Positions 8,281 through 17,393 are shown, numbered from the stretch's first letter. The stretch is DNA of 64,000 bases from Paludibaculum fermentans_A (GCF_051172195.1 NZ_JBPJAQ010000005.1:186001-250000); one strand, 5' to 3'. Program-made: numbers and translations. Notes: generated from the sequence alone by a model not told the origin.

Positions 8281-8898
8281 CGACAGCGTCTGCCCCTCCG
8301 CCATCGCCTGCATTTCGCCCGAACAGTACTTGACGAAGCGGCGCACCCCGCTGCCGGGCGAAGGTGGATCGATGGCCCGCAATAGATCGTCCAGTTCAGC
8401 CTGGACCTCGGCCTGGATATCCAGCCGCACAAAGGCGCCCTCATTCTCGACATTCACCCGAATTGGATCCCGCGCCTGGGCCACACCCCGGAAGAAAACG
8501 AGCAGGTGCTGGCAGAAAGCGCCCGTCAACTGCACGGGCATCAAGGCCCGGGTCAAAGGCTCAGCCACGCAGATCTCCAGGTTCCGCTCCTCGTGCAGCG
8601 CCATCTCGGTTCCAATACGGATCAGGTGGTCCTGCAACGAGACCGGCCCCAGTTCCGCCCCTTGCAGCCGCAGGGCCAGCGCGGCATCCTCTATCAGCCA
8701 GTGAGCATGCTGCACCATGCGCCGCAGCCGCTCGCATTGCAGTTGGATCTCCGGCGATTCCGCCGCCAGCACCATGTCCAGATAGTAGGCGATCGACTCA
8801 ATCCCGCTCAGCGGCTGGCGAAGTTCATGAGCCAGGTGACGGAGCATGCGCTCCTGGTCTTCTTGCACGGTGTAGGGCCTGTCGACGCCGGATGCCAT
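8251..8898 (-). CDS. HisKA-domain protein without an obvious ATPase core
   Basis: The 215-aa protein has a histidine-kinase dimerisation/phosphoacceptor segment with an H-box (HLAHELRQPLSGIESIAYYL, about residues 22-41), followed by helices and a reduced C-terminal alpha/beta part. I cannot find N-, G1- or G2-box motifs of a HATPase_c domain (no NxxxNA, DxGxG or GxGLGL). It may be a phosphotransfer or docking protein like Spo0B/ChpT-type proteins, or a degenerate kinase. No response regulator is adjacent. The gene is convergent with the P-loop gene (30-bp overlap) and lies 27 bp downstream of the CDF transporter. Confidence 0.6.
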   Translation of the reverse strand: MASGVDRPYTVQEDQERMLRHLAHELRQPLSGIESIAYYLDMVLAAESPEIQLQCERLRRMVQHAHWLIEDAALALRLQGAELGPVSLQDHLIRIGTEMALHEERNLEICVAEPLTRALMPVQLTGAFCQHLLVFFRGVAQARDPIRVNVENEGAFVRLDIQAEVQAELDDLLRAIDPPSPGSGVRRFVKYCSGEMQAMAEGQTLSLSVHFPSIE

Positions 8899-8925
8899 AA
8901 TTCAGAACTCCCAAAGAATAGCACC

Positions 8926-9834
8926 TCACCGCCGGCGCGGGTGCCTCTCTTCATGATCGTCTTTCCCCTCGAGATGCGTGATGATTTCTACAGGCCGGTC
9001 AAGGCATCCAGCCAGCTCTGCCTCCACCTGCGTCGCCATCGCATGCGCCTGTACAATTGGCATCTGATCCGGAAACAGCAGGTGCAGTTCCACCAGCACC
9101 CGGCCCCCTGTCTCGCGCAGTTTCAGCTCGTGATACTCCACACCAAGCTCATCGGCCAGCTTGGCCAGGCGGGCGCGCAATTGTTTCTCCGTATCGGGAT
9201 CGGCATAGTCCAACAGGCCTCTCGCGCTGGTCCACATCAGCTTTCCACCTGACCATAAGATATTCACGGCCATCAGAATTGCGCAGATGGGATCGAACGG
9301 CTTCCAACCCGTCACCATCACCAGCAGCAGGCCCACGATGACGCCCAGGCTGGTCCAGCAGTCGGTGAAGACATGTTGCCCGTTGGCAATCAGGATGATT
9401 GAGTTGTTCCGGCGGCCCGTACGAATCAGATACCAGCCCAGCCCACCATTCAACAAACCGGCCGCCAGGGTGATGAGAGCGCCCAGGCCCAGCGCCTCCA
9501 GTTGCAATCCCTGCATCCACTTGTAGATGGCCGTCACGATGATGGCCACCGCCGCCGCGGCAATCAGCGCCCCTTCGAAACCGGCCGAGAAGAATGTGAT
9601 GCGCTCATACCCATAGTGGAACCGCTCGTTGGCCGGACGCCTGCTCAGCCACAGGCTGAATGACGCAAAGGCAACAGCCGCCAGGTGAATGATCGACTCC
9701 AGCGCATCCGAGAAGATCGCCGACGATCCGGTAAGCAGCCACGCCCCACTCTTGGCCACCAGCATGACCACGCCGGTCCACAGCGACAGCCGCATTGCGA
9801 ATACGGGAGCATCGGAGCCCTTACTCTGCGTCAC
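8926..9834 (-). CDS. Cation diffusion facilitator (CDF) family metal transporter
   Basis: The 302-aa protein has six predicted TM helices and a cytoplasmic C-terminal domain, the standard CDF layout. Metal-site motifs are visible in TM2 (FSDALESI, Asp) and TM5 (GQHVFTDCWTSLG, HxxxD). CDF proteins export divalent cations such as Zn2+, Co2+ or Fe2+ in exchange for protons. The C-terminal tail (residues ~205-302) has the ferredoxin-like cytoplasmic domain pattern ending in a histidine/charged stretch. Metal identity cannot be assigned from these motifs alone. Confidence 0.85.
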   Translation of the reverse strand: MTQSKGSDAPVFAMRLSLWTGVVMLVAKSGAWLLTGSSAIFSDALESIIHLAAVAFASFSLWLSRRPANERFHYGYERITFFSAGFEGALIAAAAVAIIVTAIYKWMQGLQLEALGLGALITLAAGLLNGGLGWYLIRTGRRNNSIILIANGQHVFTDCWTSLGVIVGLLLVMVTGWKPFDPICAILMAVNILWSGGKLMWTSARGLLDYADPDTEKQLRARLAKLADELGVEYHELKLRETGGRVLVELHLLFPDQMPIVQAHAMATQVEAELAGCLDRPVEIITHLEGKDDHEERHPRRR

Positions 9835-9885
9835 TGCGTCATTGTACTAGATGGCCTTCCGGCGAATGCCCGGACACACGCGGCA

Positions 9886-11016
9886 TCAGTTCGTTCGGCT
9901 GGCGCGTTCCGCCACCACCGTCACCTGCATATCGCTGGCCAGCCGCACCACTTTCATCACGAAGTCGCGCAGCGACACCAGGCCCACCAGGCGCTTGGCC
10001 GGCTTGGACAGGAAGATCTGCGTCACCCCGTTGCGCCGCGCAAACTCCACCAGCGCGTCCGCTGGATCCTCGCCCTCCAGCACACGCGTTTCCACGCGCA
10101 GCTTACGCGCAAACTCCAGATGCTGCTCCAGGGCCAGGCGCGCCGGCGCGGCCAGTTGCGAGAGATCCGCCACGGGCAGGATGCACACAGCGAAGCAGTC
10201 CGCTTGCAGGTAGTCGGCCACGCGGCGTCCGCGCCGGATCAGGGCCGCCGTCGTCGGAGCCTCCGTGATATGGATGAGAATCTTCTCCCGCTGCGTCTCA
10301 TGGCTGCCATTCATCGCCTGGCGTGCCGGATGAAACGGCAATTCAATTTCGCTCTGTCGTATGTCCACTTCGTGCGCCGCCTGTCGCATCGCCAGCTCCC
10401 GCAGTGCTGCCAGGGCCGGCTCCTTGAAGAAATTCCTGATCGCGCGCTGTGCCTTGTCCGGCGCGTAAACCACCCCACGCTGCAGCCGGTTCAGCAGCGC
10501 CGTCGGCGGCAGGTCGACCAGCACCAGTTCCGCCGCCTGCTTCACCACCCAGTCGGGAATCGTCTCCCTCACCTGGATCCCCGTGATCTCGCGCATCTGG
10601 TCGTTCAAGCTCTCCAGATGCTGGATGTTCATCGTCGTGTGAACCTCGATGCCCGCCTCCAGCAGGACCATCACGTCCTCCCAGCGCTTGCTTCGCTCCG
10701 CGCCCGGCACGTTGGTGTGCGGGAACTCGTCCACCAGGCAGATCTCCGGATGGCGCGCCAGAATCGCCGGCGTGTCCATCTCCTCGAAGGCCCGGTCCCG
10801 GTACTCAATCGTGCGCCGCGGCACAAGCTCCAGCCCTTCCAGCTTGGCGATGGTGTCCTGGCGGCCGTGCGGCTCAAAGTAACCCACCACCACGTCGTGG
10901 CCGTCCTTCTGCAATTGCTGGCCTTCCTCCAGCATCTTGAAGGTCTTGCCGACCCCGGCCGCGTACCCGAGAATGATCTTCAACCGCCCCGCGGGGCGAG
11001 GCGAAGGTTCAGTCAC
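9886..11016 (-). CDS. Detached KdpD N-terminal sensor module (canonical copy)
   Basis: The 376-aa protein equals only the N-terminal half of KdpD: the KdpD domain with Walker A (GYAAGVGKTFKMLEEG) and Walker-B-like CLVDEFPHTNVPG, and a C-terminal universal-stress-protein domain (~240-370). There is no TM region and no kinase; those are in a separate gene at 18149-19615. In KdpD this part binds ATP, and in some Firmicutes the USP domain binds c-di-AMP. It is the last gene of the kdp cluster and its start overlaps the stop of the preceding paralogous module by 4 nt. It probably works in trans with the membrane kinase. Confidence 0.85.
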   Translation of the reverse strand: MTEPSPRPAGRLKIILGYAAGVGKTFKMLEEGQQLQKDGHDVVVGYFEPHGRQDTIAKLEGLELVPRRTIEYRDRAFEEMDTPAILARHPEICLVDEFPHTNVPGAERSKRWEDVMVLLEAGIEVHTTMNIQHLESLNDQMREITGIQVRETIPDWVVKQAAELVLVDLPPTALLNRLQRGVVYAPDKAQRAIRNFFKEPALAALRELAMRQAAHEVDIRQSEIELPFHPARQAMNGSHETQREKILIHITEAPTTAALIRRGRRVADYLQADCFAVCILPVADLSQLAAPARLALEQHLEFARKLRVETRVLEGEDPADALVEFARRNGVTQIFLSKPAKRLVGLVSLRDFVMKVVRLASDMQVTVVAERASRTN

Positions 11017-12128
11017 ATCGCCCCTCCGGAATGGGGAAAGATCCTGACGTCAATGCCATCGGATTCCAGTATCAGACGCTCCACCGGGTTGGGCCGCCAA
11101 CTGTTCCACCAGCGCGTCCGCTGGCTATGCCCGACGAAGATCTGCGTCACACCCTGCTCCCCGGCGAACTTGAGGATGGCGCCCACCGGATCCTCTCCAT
11201 GCAGCACATGCACCTGCGCGCGCGCCTCCCGCGACAGCGCCAGGTTCAAGTCCAGCGTCTTCCTGTCCTCGTCCTCCAGGTCGGGCTGCTCAACATATAC
11301 CGCATACAGCTCCCCGTGAAAACGCTCCGCCTGGCGGCGCGCGCGCCGGATCATCAGCGCCGCATTGGAACGCGGCGTGAGGCAGACGAGAATACGCTCA
11401 TTCGCTCCGTAGTGCTGCTCCACACCGTTGCGGTGAAGGTACTCCTCCAGCTGATGATCCACTACTTCCGCCGCCAGCAGCAGCGCAATCTCCCGCAGCT
11501 CCGAGAGCTGCCTCGACAGCTCCTCCGGCGCGACTCGCACGCCAGTCCGGCTGTTCGCACGATCCACGCAATACTCCGGCGGAGCGTCCACTATCTCAAT
11601 CTCGTCCGCCGTCAGCAGAAACGCCAGTGGCACCGACTCCTTCACCACCCGGCCGCGAATCGCCTCCACCTGTTCCTGCCGCTCCGCCACATATTGCAGG
11701 TTGATTGAGGTAATCACGGAGATCCCGTTGCGCAGCAGCTCCTCGACATCCTGCCAGCGGTAGGGATTCCTGGAACCAGGCGGGTTGTTGTACGCCAGTC
11801 CGTCAATCAGGCACACCGAGGGGTGACGCTTCCGGATGCCCGCCACGTCCAGTGCCGGAGCGCCCAGGTCCATCCGCGGCGGAATCACCTCCAGCCGCTC
11901 GATTAGTTCCTCCACGTCCTCCGACACGGTATGCTGCGCGGCGGCCATGACAACGTCCTGGCCCCGCTCCTTCCGCCGCCGGCCTTCGTCCAGCATGCGG
12001 TATGACTTTCCAACTCCGGACGCGTACCCCAGGAAGATCTTGAGCTTCCCGCGCCGCTCGTGGCGCTCTTCCAATTCCGCTTGCCTTAAGAACTTCTCCG
12101 GACTCGGCCTGCGATCCACTCCTGTCAT
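11013..12128 (-). CDS. Detached KdpD N-terminal sensor module (divergent copy)
   Basis: The 371-aa paralogue of the following gene has the same two parts, a KdpD domain (~25-230) and a USP domain (~240-370). Walker A is intact (GYASGVGKSYRMLDEG), but the Walker-B region reads CLIDGLAYNNPPG where the family has DE-(L/F)-xHTN-xPG, so the acidic residue after Asp and the His are lost. It probably binds but may not hydrolyse or signal with ATP normally. It lies 36 nt downstream of kdpC. Two tandem sensor modules of unequal conservation suggest a hetero-complex or division of labour with the kinase. Confidence 0.82.
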   Translation of the reverse strand: MTGVDRRPSPEKFLRQAELEERHERRGKLKIFLGYASGVGKSYRMLDEGRRRKERGQDVVMAAAQHTVSEDVEELIERLEVIPPRMDLGAPALDVAGIRKRHPSVCLIDGLAYNNPPGSRNPYRWQDVEELLRNGISVITSINLQYVAERQEQVEAIRGRVVKESVPLAFLLTADEIEIVDAPPEYCVDRANSRTGVRVAPEELSRQLSELREIALLLAAEVVDHQLEEYLHRNGVEQHYGANERILVCLTPRSNAALMIRRARRQAERFHGELYAVYVEQPDLEDEDRKTLDLNLALSREARAQVHVLHGEDPVGAILKFAGEQGVTQIFVGHSQRTRWWNSWRPNPVERLILESDGIDVRIFPHSGGAM

Positions 12129-12164
12129 AGATGGCTCCCTTCTTCGTCACACCAGCCGCAAGGC

Positions 12165-12749
12165 TTATTTGGCCGGTGGGAACCTCTGGTCCATCGCCAT
12201 GTTCAGGGCCAGCACGTTCACGCGCGGCTCGCCCAGCACGCCCAGGTCGCGTCCTTCCGTGGCCTGGTCGATGAGTGCTTTCACCTGCTCCGCGCCCACT
12301 CCCCGGGCGGAAGCCACGCGGGCCGCCTGGGCCAGCGCCGCCGCCGGAGTGATGTGCGGGTCCAGGCCGCTGCCGCTCGCCGTCAGGATGTCCGCCGGAA
12401 TCGGCTCGGTATAGCCCGGATTCTCCTTGCGGAACTGCTCCGCCGACGCCTTCACGCGATCGGCCAGCTTCTGGCTCGTCGGCCCCAGATTCGAGCCGCT
12501 GGACGCTCCACCGTCATACCCGTCGGAACCGGCCGCCGAGGGCCGCGGATGACAGTAGCCCGGCTGGCTGAAGTTCTGGCCGATCAGGCTCGAACCCACT
12601 ACCCTTCCGTGCAGGGAGACCAGGCTTCCATTCGCCTGCTTCGGGAATAGCACCTGGCACAACGGCGTCACGATGCCCGGATAGGCCAGGCCGGTTAGCA
12701 CGGTCAGCACCAGCGTCACTCTCAGTCCTGGCAGAATTTGCTTCCACAT
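12165..12749 (-). CDS. kdpC: Potassium-transporting ATPase subunit KdpC
   Basis: The 194-aa protein has one N-terminal TM helix (LPGLRVTLVLTVLTGLAYPG) and the periplasmic KdpC domain, with SLIGQNF, FHPRPSA-like (YCHPRPSAAG), SGSNLGPT and GSGLDPHITPAAA motifs. KdpC stabilises the KdpFABC complex and raises ATP affinity of KdpB. Length and motif order are standard. It follows kdpB by 9 nt. Confidence 0.96.
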   Translation of the reverse strand: MWKQILPGLRVTLVLTVLTGLAYPGIVTPLCQVLFPKQANGSLVSLHGRVVGSSLIGQNFSQPGYCHPRPSAAGSDGYDGGASSGSNLGPTSQKLADRVKASAEQFRKENPGYTEPIPADILTASGSGLDPHITPAAALAQAARVASARGVGAEQVKALIDQATEGRDLGVLGEPRVNVLALNMAMDQRFPPAK

Positions 12750-12758
12750 ATAAGCTCC

Positions 12759-14888
12759 TTACGCAAGCCTCAACACGTGCACCAGTTGATCGATCAGCCA
12801 GATCCCGGGGAACGGGGCGATGATGCCGCCCAGCCCGTAGACCAGCAGGTTGCGGCGCAACAGGCTGGCCGCCGATTCCGGCCGGTATTTCACGCCGCGC
12901 AGCGCCAGCGGCACCAGCACGATGATGATCAGTGCGTTGAAGATCACCGCCGAAAGCACCGCGCTCTGCGGGTTGTGCAGCCCCATGATGTTCAGCGCGC
13001 CCAGGGCCGGATACGTCGCCATGAACATCGCCGGGATGATCGCGAAGTACTTCGCCACGTCGTTCGCAATCGAGAACGTGGTGAGTGCTCCGCGCGTGAT
13101 CAGCAACTGCTTGCCGATGGCCACCACTTCGATCAGCTTGGTGGGATTCGAATCCAGGTCCACCATGTTGCCCGCTTCCTTCGCGGCCATGGTCCCGGTA
13201 TTCATCGCCAACCCGACATCGGCCTGCGCCAGCGCCGGGGCGTCGTTTGTACCATCGCCCGTCATCGCCACCAGCCGGCCGTCGCTCTGCTCCTTGCGGA
13301 TGTACTCCAGCTTGTCCGCCGGCGAGGCCTGCGCCAGGAAGTCGTCCACCCCGGCCTCGGCCGCAATCGCCGCCGCCGTCAACGGGTTGTCGCCTGTGAT
13401 CATCACGCTGCGGATGCCCATCGCCCGCAACTGCCCCAGGCGCTCTTTCATGCCGCCCTTGACGATGTCCTTCAGGTAGATCACGCCCAGCGCGCGGGCG
13501 CCGTCGGCCACGGCCAGCGGCGTTCCGCCCAGGCGCGAAATGCGCTCGGAGATCGCGGTCAACTCCTGCGGCACGCGCCCGCCCTGCTCCTTCACAAACT
13601 GGCAGATGGACTCCGTCGCACCCTTGCGCAGCCGGCGCTGGTCGATGTCCACGCCGCTCATGCGGGTATAGGCCGAGAACGGAATGAAGTGCGCCTCATG
13701 GTGCGCCACTTCCCGGCCGCGCAGGCCGTGCTTCTGCTTGGCCAGCACCACCACGGAGCGTCCTTCCGGAGTCTCGTCCGCCAGGCTGGACAACTGGGCC
13801 GCATCGGCCAGTTCGCTCTCCGTGACACCCGGAACGGGGAGGAACTCCACCGCCTCGCGGTTACCAATCGTGATCGTGCCGGTCTTGTCCAGTAGCAGCG
13901 TGTTTACGTCGCCGGAAGCTTCCACGGCGCGGCCGCTCATGGCCAGCACGTTGTGCTGCATCACACGGTCCATGCCGGCGATGCCGATGGCGGACAGCAG
14001 CCCGCCGATCGTGGTCGGAATCAGGCACACCAGCAGCGACACCAGCACCGCCACCGACGGGACAGAGCCTGTGCCCGAGGCGCCGGCGCTATACTGCGCG
14101 AACGGCTGCAGCGTCACCACGGCCAGCAGGAAGATCAGCGTCAGCCCGGCAATGAGAATGTTCAGCGCGATCTCGTTGGGGGTCTTCTGCCGCTCGGCGC
14201 CCTCCACCAGCGCGATCATGCGGTCCAGGAACGTCTCCCCGGGGTTCGACGTGATCTTGATGCGGACCTGGTCCGAGAGGATCTTGGTGCCGCCGGTCAC
14301 CGCGCTGCGGTCGCCGCCGGACTCGCGAATCACCGGAGCGCTCTCGCCCGTGATCACCGACTCATCCACCGTCGCGATGCCTTCAATCACTTCCCCGTCG
14401 CCGGGGATGATGTCGCCCGCTTCGCAGATCACCACGTCGCCCGCCCTCAGCATGGAGGCCGCAACCGATTCCGTGGCCCCGCCCGACTTCACACGCTTCG
14501 CCACGGAATCCGTCTTGGTCTTCCGCAGGGCATCGGCCTGCGCCTTGCCGCGCGCTTCGGCCATTGCTTCGGCGAAGTTGGCGAAGAGGACCGTGAACCA
14601 TAGCCACAGGGAGATCTGGGCCGTGAACCCGATGCCGCCCGCGCCTGTCGCGATGTCTCGCACCATGAAGATGGTGGTCATCAGGGCGCCGACTTCCACC
14701 ACGAAGATGACCGGGTTCTTGAGCAGAACCTTAGGGTTCAGCTTGACGAACGACTCAACAATGGCCCGGCGCAGGATCTGCGGATCAAACAGCGGACGGG
14801 CATGGGCCAGTTTCTTCGGCAGCAGTTCGCCGCCGTCCACGGGGTGTTGCGGTGTTTCCACCGGTACTTCTTTAGTAGCTTGCGGCAT
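12759..14888 (-). CDS. kdpB: Potassium-transporting P-type ATPase KdpB
   Basis: The 709-aa P-type ATPase has all the hallmarks: VITGESAPVIRES in the actuator domain, the phosphorylation motif LLLDKTGTITIGN, the nucleotide-binding KGA region, TGDGTNDAPALAQADVG in the hinge and a C-terminal TM block. It hydrolyses ATP to drive K+ through KdpA. The start at 14888 follows the kdpA stop by 1 nt. Nothing is missing relative to the family. Confidence 0.97.
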   Translation of the reverse strand: MPQATKEVPVETPQHPVDGGELLPKKLAHARPLFDPQILRRAIVESFVKLNPKVLLKNPVIFVVEVGALMTTIFMVRDIATGAGGIGFTAQISLWLWFTVLFANFAEAMAEARGKAQADALRKTKTDSVAKRVKSGGATESVAASMLRAGDVVICEAGDIIPGDGEVIEGIATVDESVITGESAPVIRESGGDRSAVTGGTKILSDQVRIKITSNPGETFLDRMIALVEGAERQKTPNEIALNILIAGLTLIFLLAVVTLQPFAQYSAGASGTGSVPSVAVLVSLLVCLIPTTIGGLLSAIGIAGMDRVMQHNVLAMSGRAVEASGDVNTLLLDKTGTITIGNREAVEFLPVPGVTESELADAAQLSSLADETPEGRSVVVLAKQKHGLRGREVAHHEAHFIPFSAYTRMSGVDIDQRRLRKGATESICQFVKEQGGRVPQELTAISERISRLGGTPLAVADGARALGVIYLKDIVKGGMKERLGQLRAMGIRSVMITGDNPLTAAAIAAEAGVDDFLAQASPADKLEYIRKEQSDGRLVAMTGDGTNDAPALAQADVGLAMNTGTMAAKEAGNMVDLDSNPTKLIEVVAIGKQLLITRGALTTFSIANDVAKYFAIIPAMFMATYPALGALNIMGLHNPQSAVLSAVIFNALIIIVLVPLALRGVKYRPESAASLLRRNLLVYGLGGIIAPFPGIWLIDQLVHVLRLA

Positions 14889-14889
14889 G

Positions 14890-16680
14890 TTAGAAGAGCC
14901 TCCCCTGTTGCATCAGGAAGTGTTCGACGATGGGCGTCAGTGAGAGCGCCGGGAAGAACGTGAGCGCCCCCACAATCACCACGGTGCCCGCCAGCAGGCC
15001 CACAAAGAGCGGACCATGCGTCGGGAAGGTGCCGTTGGTGACCGGCACGCGTTTCTTGGCCGCCAGGCTGCCCGCCGCGGCCAGCAGCGGGATGATCATC
15101 AGGAAGCGGCCCACCAGCATGGCCAATCCGATGGTGAGGTTGTACCAGGGCGTATTGGCACTGATGCCGGCAAAGGCGCTGCCGTTGTTCGCGGCGCCGC
15201 TGGAGTAGGCATAGAGGATCTCCGCCAGGCCGTGCGGACCGCTGTTGTTCAGGTTGCCGACGCCCGGGCCGTATGACCCGTTCCAGTAAGCATCCTTCGG
15301 GAACTGGATCACCGCCGTGATGCCGGAGAACAGCAGGATGGCCGCCGAGGTCGCCAGCATGGCCAGCATGGCCATCTTCACCTCTTTACTCTCGATCTTC
15401 TTGCCCAGGTACTCCGGCGTGCGGCCCACCATCAGGCCGGCGATGAAGACCGCCACGATAGCGAACAGAAGCATGCCGTAGAGGCCGGCGCCCACTCCGC
15501 CGAAGATGACTTCGCCGAGGTGGAGATTGAACAGGGGCACCAGCCCGCCCAGCGGCGTGAAGCTGTCGTGCATCCCGTTCACAGCGCCGCAACTGGCATC
15601 CGTGGTGACGGTGGCGAAGAGTGCGGTGGCGGCGATACCGAACCGCACTTCCTTACCTTCCATATTGCCGCCCGGCTGGTTGGCCGTGGCCGCGGTCTGG
15701 ATCCCCATCTTGGCCAGGATCGGATTGCCCGCCTGCTCTGAGGCGTAGAGTGCGAAAACCCCGGCAAAGAACAGCAGGCTCATGGCCGCGAAGAGCGCCC
15801 AGCCTTGTCTCGTGTCCCCCACCATGCGCCCAAAGGTATAGGTGAGCCCGGCGGGGATGATGAAGATCATCAGGATCTGCACGAAGTTCGTCAAAGGAGT
15901 CGGGTTCTCAAACGGGTGGGCCGAGTTCGCATTGAAGAACCCGCCGCCATTGGTGCCGATCATCTTGATGGCTTCCTGCGACGCCACCGGCCCTTGCGCC
16001 AGCACCTGCGTCTTGCCTTCCACGGTCGTCACCTGCGTATAGGGGTTCAGGTTTTGGATGACGCCCTGCGAACACAGGAACAACGCGCCCACCAGCGACA
16101 GCGGCAGCAACAGGTAGAGGGTGCCGCGCACCAGGTCCACCCAGAAGTTGCCCAGCGACGTGGCCTGCTGCCGGGCGAAGCCGCGGATCACGGCTACCGC
16201 AACAGCGATGCCGGCCGCCGCCGAAACGAAGTTCTGCACCGTCAGCCCGGCCATCTGCACCAGGTAGCTGAGCGTGGTCTCGCCCACATAGCTCTGCCAG
16301 TTGGTGTTGGTGACGAAAGAGACGGCGGTATTGAACGCCAGGTCCGGCGTCATCGCCGTGGCACCGCCGGGCGCGTGCGCACTGGAGAAGCCCTGCGGAT
16401 TCACGGGCAGCACACCCTGCAGGCGCTGGATCAGGTACAGCACGATAAAGCTGAACATGCTGAAGGAGATCAGGCTGGCCGCGTATTTCGTCCAGCGCTG
16501 CTCCTCCTTCTCATCCACTCCGCACAGAACGTAGATGAGTTTCTCCACAGGCCGCAGCAGCGGGTGCAGGAAGGTCTTTTCCCCTGAAAACAGGCGCGTC
16601 ATGAAGACGCCCAACGGCTTCGTCACGGCGAGGATCACCGCGAAGAAGACCAGAATCTGAAGTACACCCAGTGTAGTCAT
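14890..16680 (-). CDS. kdpA: Potassium-translocating subunit KdpA
   Basis: The 596-aa protein has about ten TM helices and the four selectivity-filter repeats of the Trk/Ktr-related KdpA channel, including SFVTNTNWQSY, GTNGGGFFNANSAHPFENP, TTDASCGAVNGMHDS and GAANNGSAFAG. It selects and passes K+ inside the Kdp complex. The protein is slightly longer than E. coli KdpA (557 aa), mainly in loops. It starts 10 nt after the kdpF stop. Confidence 0.97.
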   Translation of the reverse strand: MTTLGVLQILVFFAVILAVTKPLGVFMTRLFSGEKTFLHPLLRPVEKLIYVLCGVDEKEEQRWTKYAASLISFSMFSFIVLYLIQRLQGVLPVNPQGFSSAHAPGGATAMTPDLAFNTAVSFVTNTNWQSYVGETTLSYLVQMAGLTVQNFVSAAAGIAVAVAVIRGFARQQATSLGNFWVDLVRGTLYLLLPLSLVGALFLCSQGVIQNLNPYTQVTTVEGKTQVLAQGPVASQEAIKMIGTNGGGFFNANSAHPFENPTPLTNFVQILMIFIIPAGLTYTFGRMVGDTRQGWALFAAMSLLFFAGVFALYASEQAGNPILAKMGIQTAATANQPGGNMEGKEVRFGIAATALFATVTTDASCGAVNGMHDSFTPLGGLVPLFNLHLGEVIFGGVGAGLYGMLLFAIVAVFIAGLMVGRTPEYLGKKIESKEVKMAMLAMLATSAAILLFSGITAVIQFPKDAYWNGSYGPGVGNLNNSGPHGLAEILYAYSSGAANNGSAFAGISANTPWYNLTIGLAMLVGRFLMIIPLLAAAGSLAAKKRVPVTNGTFPTHGPLFVGLLAGTVVIVGALTFFPALSLTPIVEHFLMQQGRLF

Positions 16681-16690
16681 GGCAGTTCCC

Positions 16691-16774
16691 TTAGAAGCGC
16701 TCCGGCTTCAACAGCGCATAGATCAGGTACAGGAACAGCAGTACAGCAGCGATCCCCGCGATCACGTAGTCCAT
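16691..16774 (-). CDS. kdpF: KdpF small membrane subunit (27 aa)
   Basis: ATG at 16774 gives a 27-aa single-span peptide, MDYVIAGIAAVLLFLYLIYA followed by LLKPERF. It matches the KdpF pattern: short N-terminus, one TM helix and a C-terminal LLxPERF just before kdpA. An AAAGGAAAG ribosome-binding site precedes the start. KdpF stabilises the KdpFABC complex in lipid. Confidence 0.9.
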   Translation of the reverse strand: MDYVIAGIAAVLLFLYLIYALLKPERF

Positions 16775-16816
16775 CTCAACTTTCCTTTCTCCCAGCTCGC
16801 GCCTCTCAGGCGGGCA

Positions 16817-16900
16817 TCAAAGTTTTTCGCACGCCCTCGTGAACCACCAGCAGGCGATGAAGAAGGCCACTGCGATGGCCATATAGAAGAGATCAAGCAT
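16817..16900 (-). CDS. Kdp-associated 27-aa single-span micro-protein
   Basis: ATG at 16900, preceded by a GAGGTG ribosome-binding site at good spacing, encodes 27 residues: MLDLFYMAIAVAFFIACWWF then TRACEKL. One TM helix fills most of it and the C-terminus is charged (R-x-C-E-K-L). Similar tiny proteins with a C-terminal R(x)CE(R/K)L-type ending occur before kdpF in other bacteria, usually unannotated; that memory is not verified here. The position between the 149-aa gene and kdpF, on the same strand, supports translation and a role in the Kdp complex or its assembly. Confidence 0.65.
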   Translation of the reverse strand: MLDLFYMAIAVAFFIACWWFTRACEKL

Positions 16901-16908
16901 TGAGCACC

Positions 16909-17358
16909 TCACTCTGGATCGGAGAAGACCACCTGATGGCCGGCTGAGCGCAACCGCGACGCCAGCCGGAATTTCCTGCCGGGCCACCATCCGCGATGAC
17001 CGCCGATGACGAGCACGGTGCGCGGCCGCAGCGCCTCGCGGATGGTCTGCCACTGATCGCGGCAGCGCCGCACATCAATACGCGTCTCCATCTGGCTGTC
17101 CTCGAGCACAAGTTGAAACTCGCGGATCAGGTGGCTGGACGAAACAGGCGGCTCGTCCAGGGGCAGCGGGTAGGGTACAACCTGGGGCACCAGCAGACGG
17201 ATGCCGGTAGCGACGCCCTGGGCCAGGCGCCCGGCAGCCTGCAAGGCGCTCAGCGTCTCGCGGACTGTCGTGAACAGCACCACAATCTCAAAGGAATGCG
17301 GTGCACTCTGTCTGGCCTGCCCCGCCTCTTCGCTGTGAAACGCCCGTTGCGGAATCAT
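16909..17358 (-). CDS. Kdp-associated hypothetical protein (149 aa, USP-like)
   Basis: The first gene after the intergenic direct repeats encodes 149 aa with an alpha/beta pattern: a strand (FEIVVLFTTV), helix, strand (GIRLLVPQVVPYPLPLD), helix and a terminal strand-loop (RTVLVIGGHRGWWPGRKFRL). This resembles a shortened universal-stress-type nucleotide-binding fold, with VIGG-H near the usual phosphate-binding loop, but I cannot assign a family firmly. It ends 8 nt upstream of the micro-protein start, so it belongs to the kdpFABC transcript. A ligand-binding or regulatory role in potassium uptake is inference. Confidence 0.6.
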   Translation of the reverse strand: MIPQRAFHSEEAGQARQSAPHSFEIVVLFTTVRETLSALQAAGRLAQGVATGIRLLVPQVVPYPLPLDEPPVSSSHLIREFQLVLEDSQMETRIDVRRCRDQWQTIREALRPRTVLVIGGHRGWWPGRKFRLASRLRSAGHQVVFSDPE

Positions 17359-17393
17359 GTCCTATCTCCGATTTCGAGCTTACGGAGCAGGCC

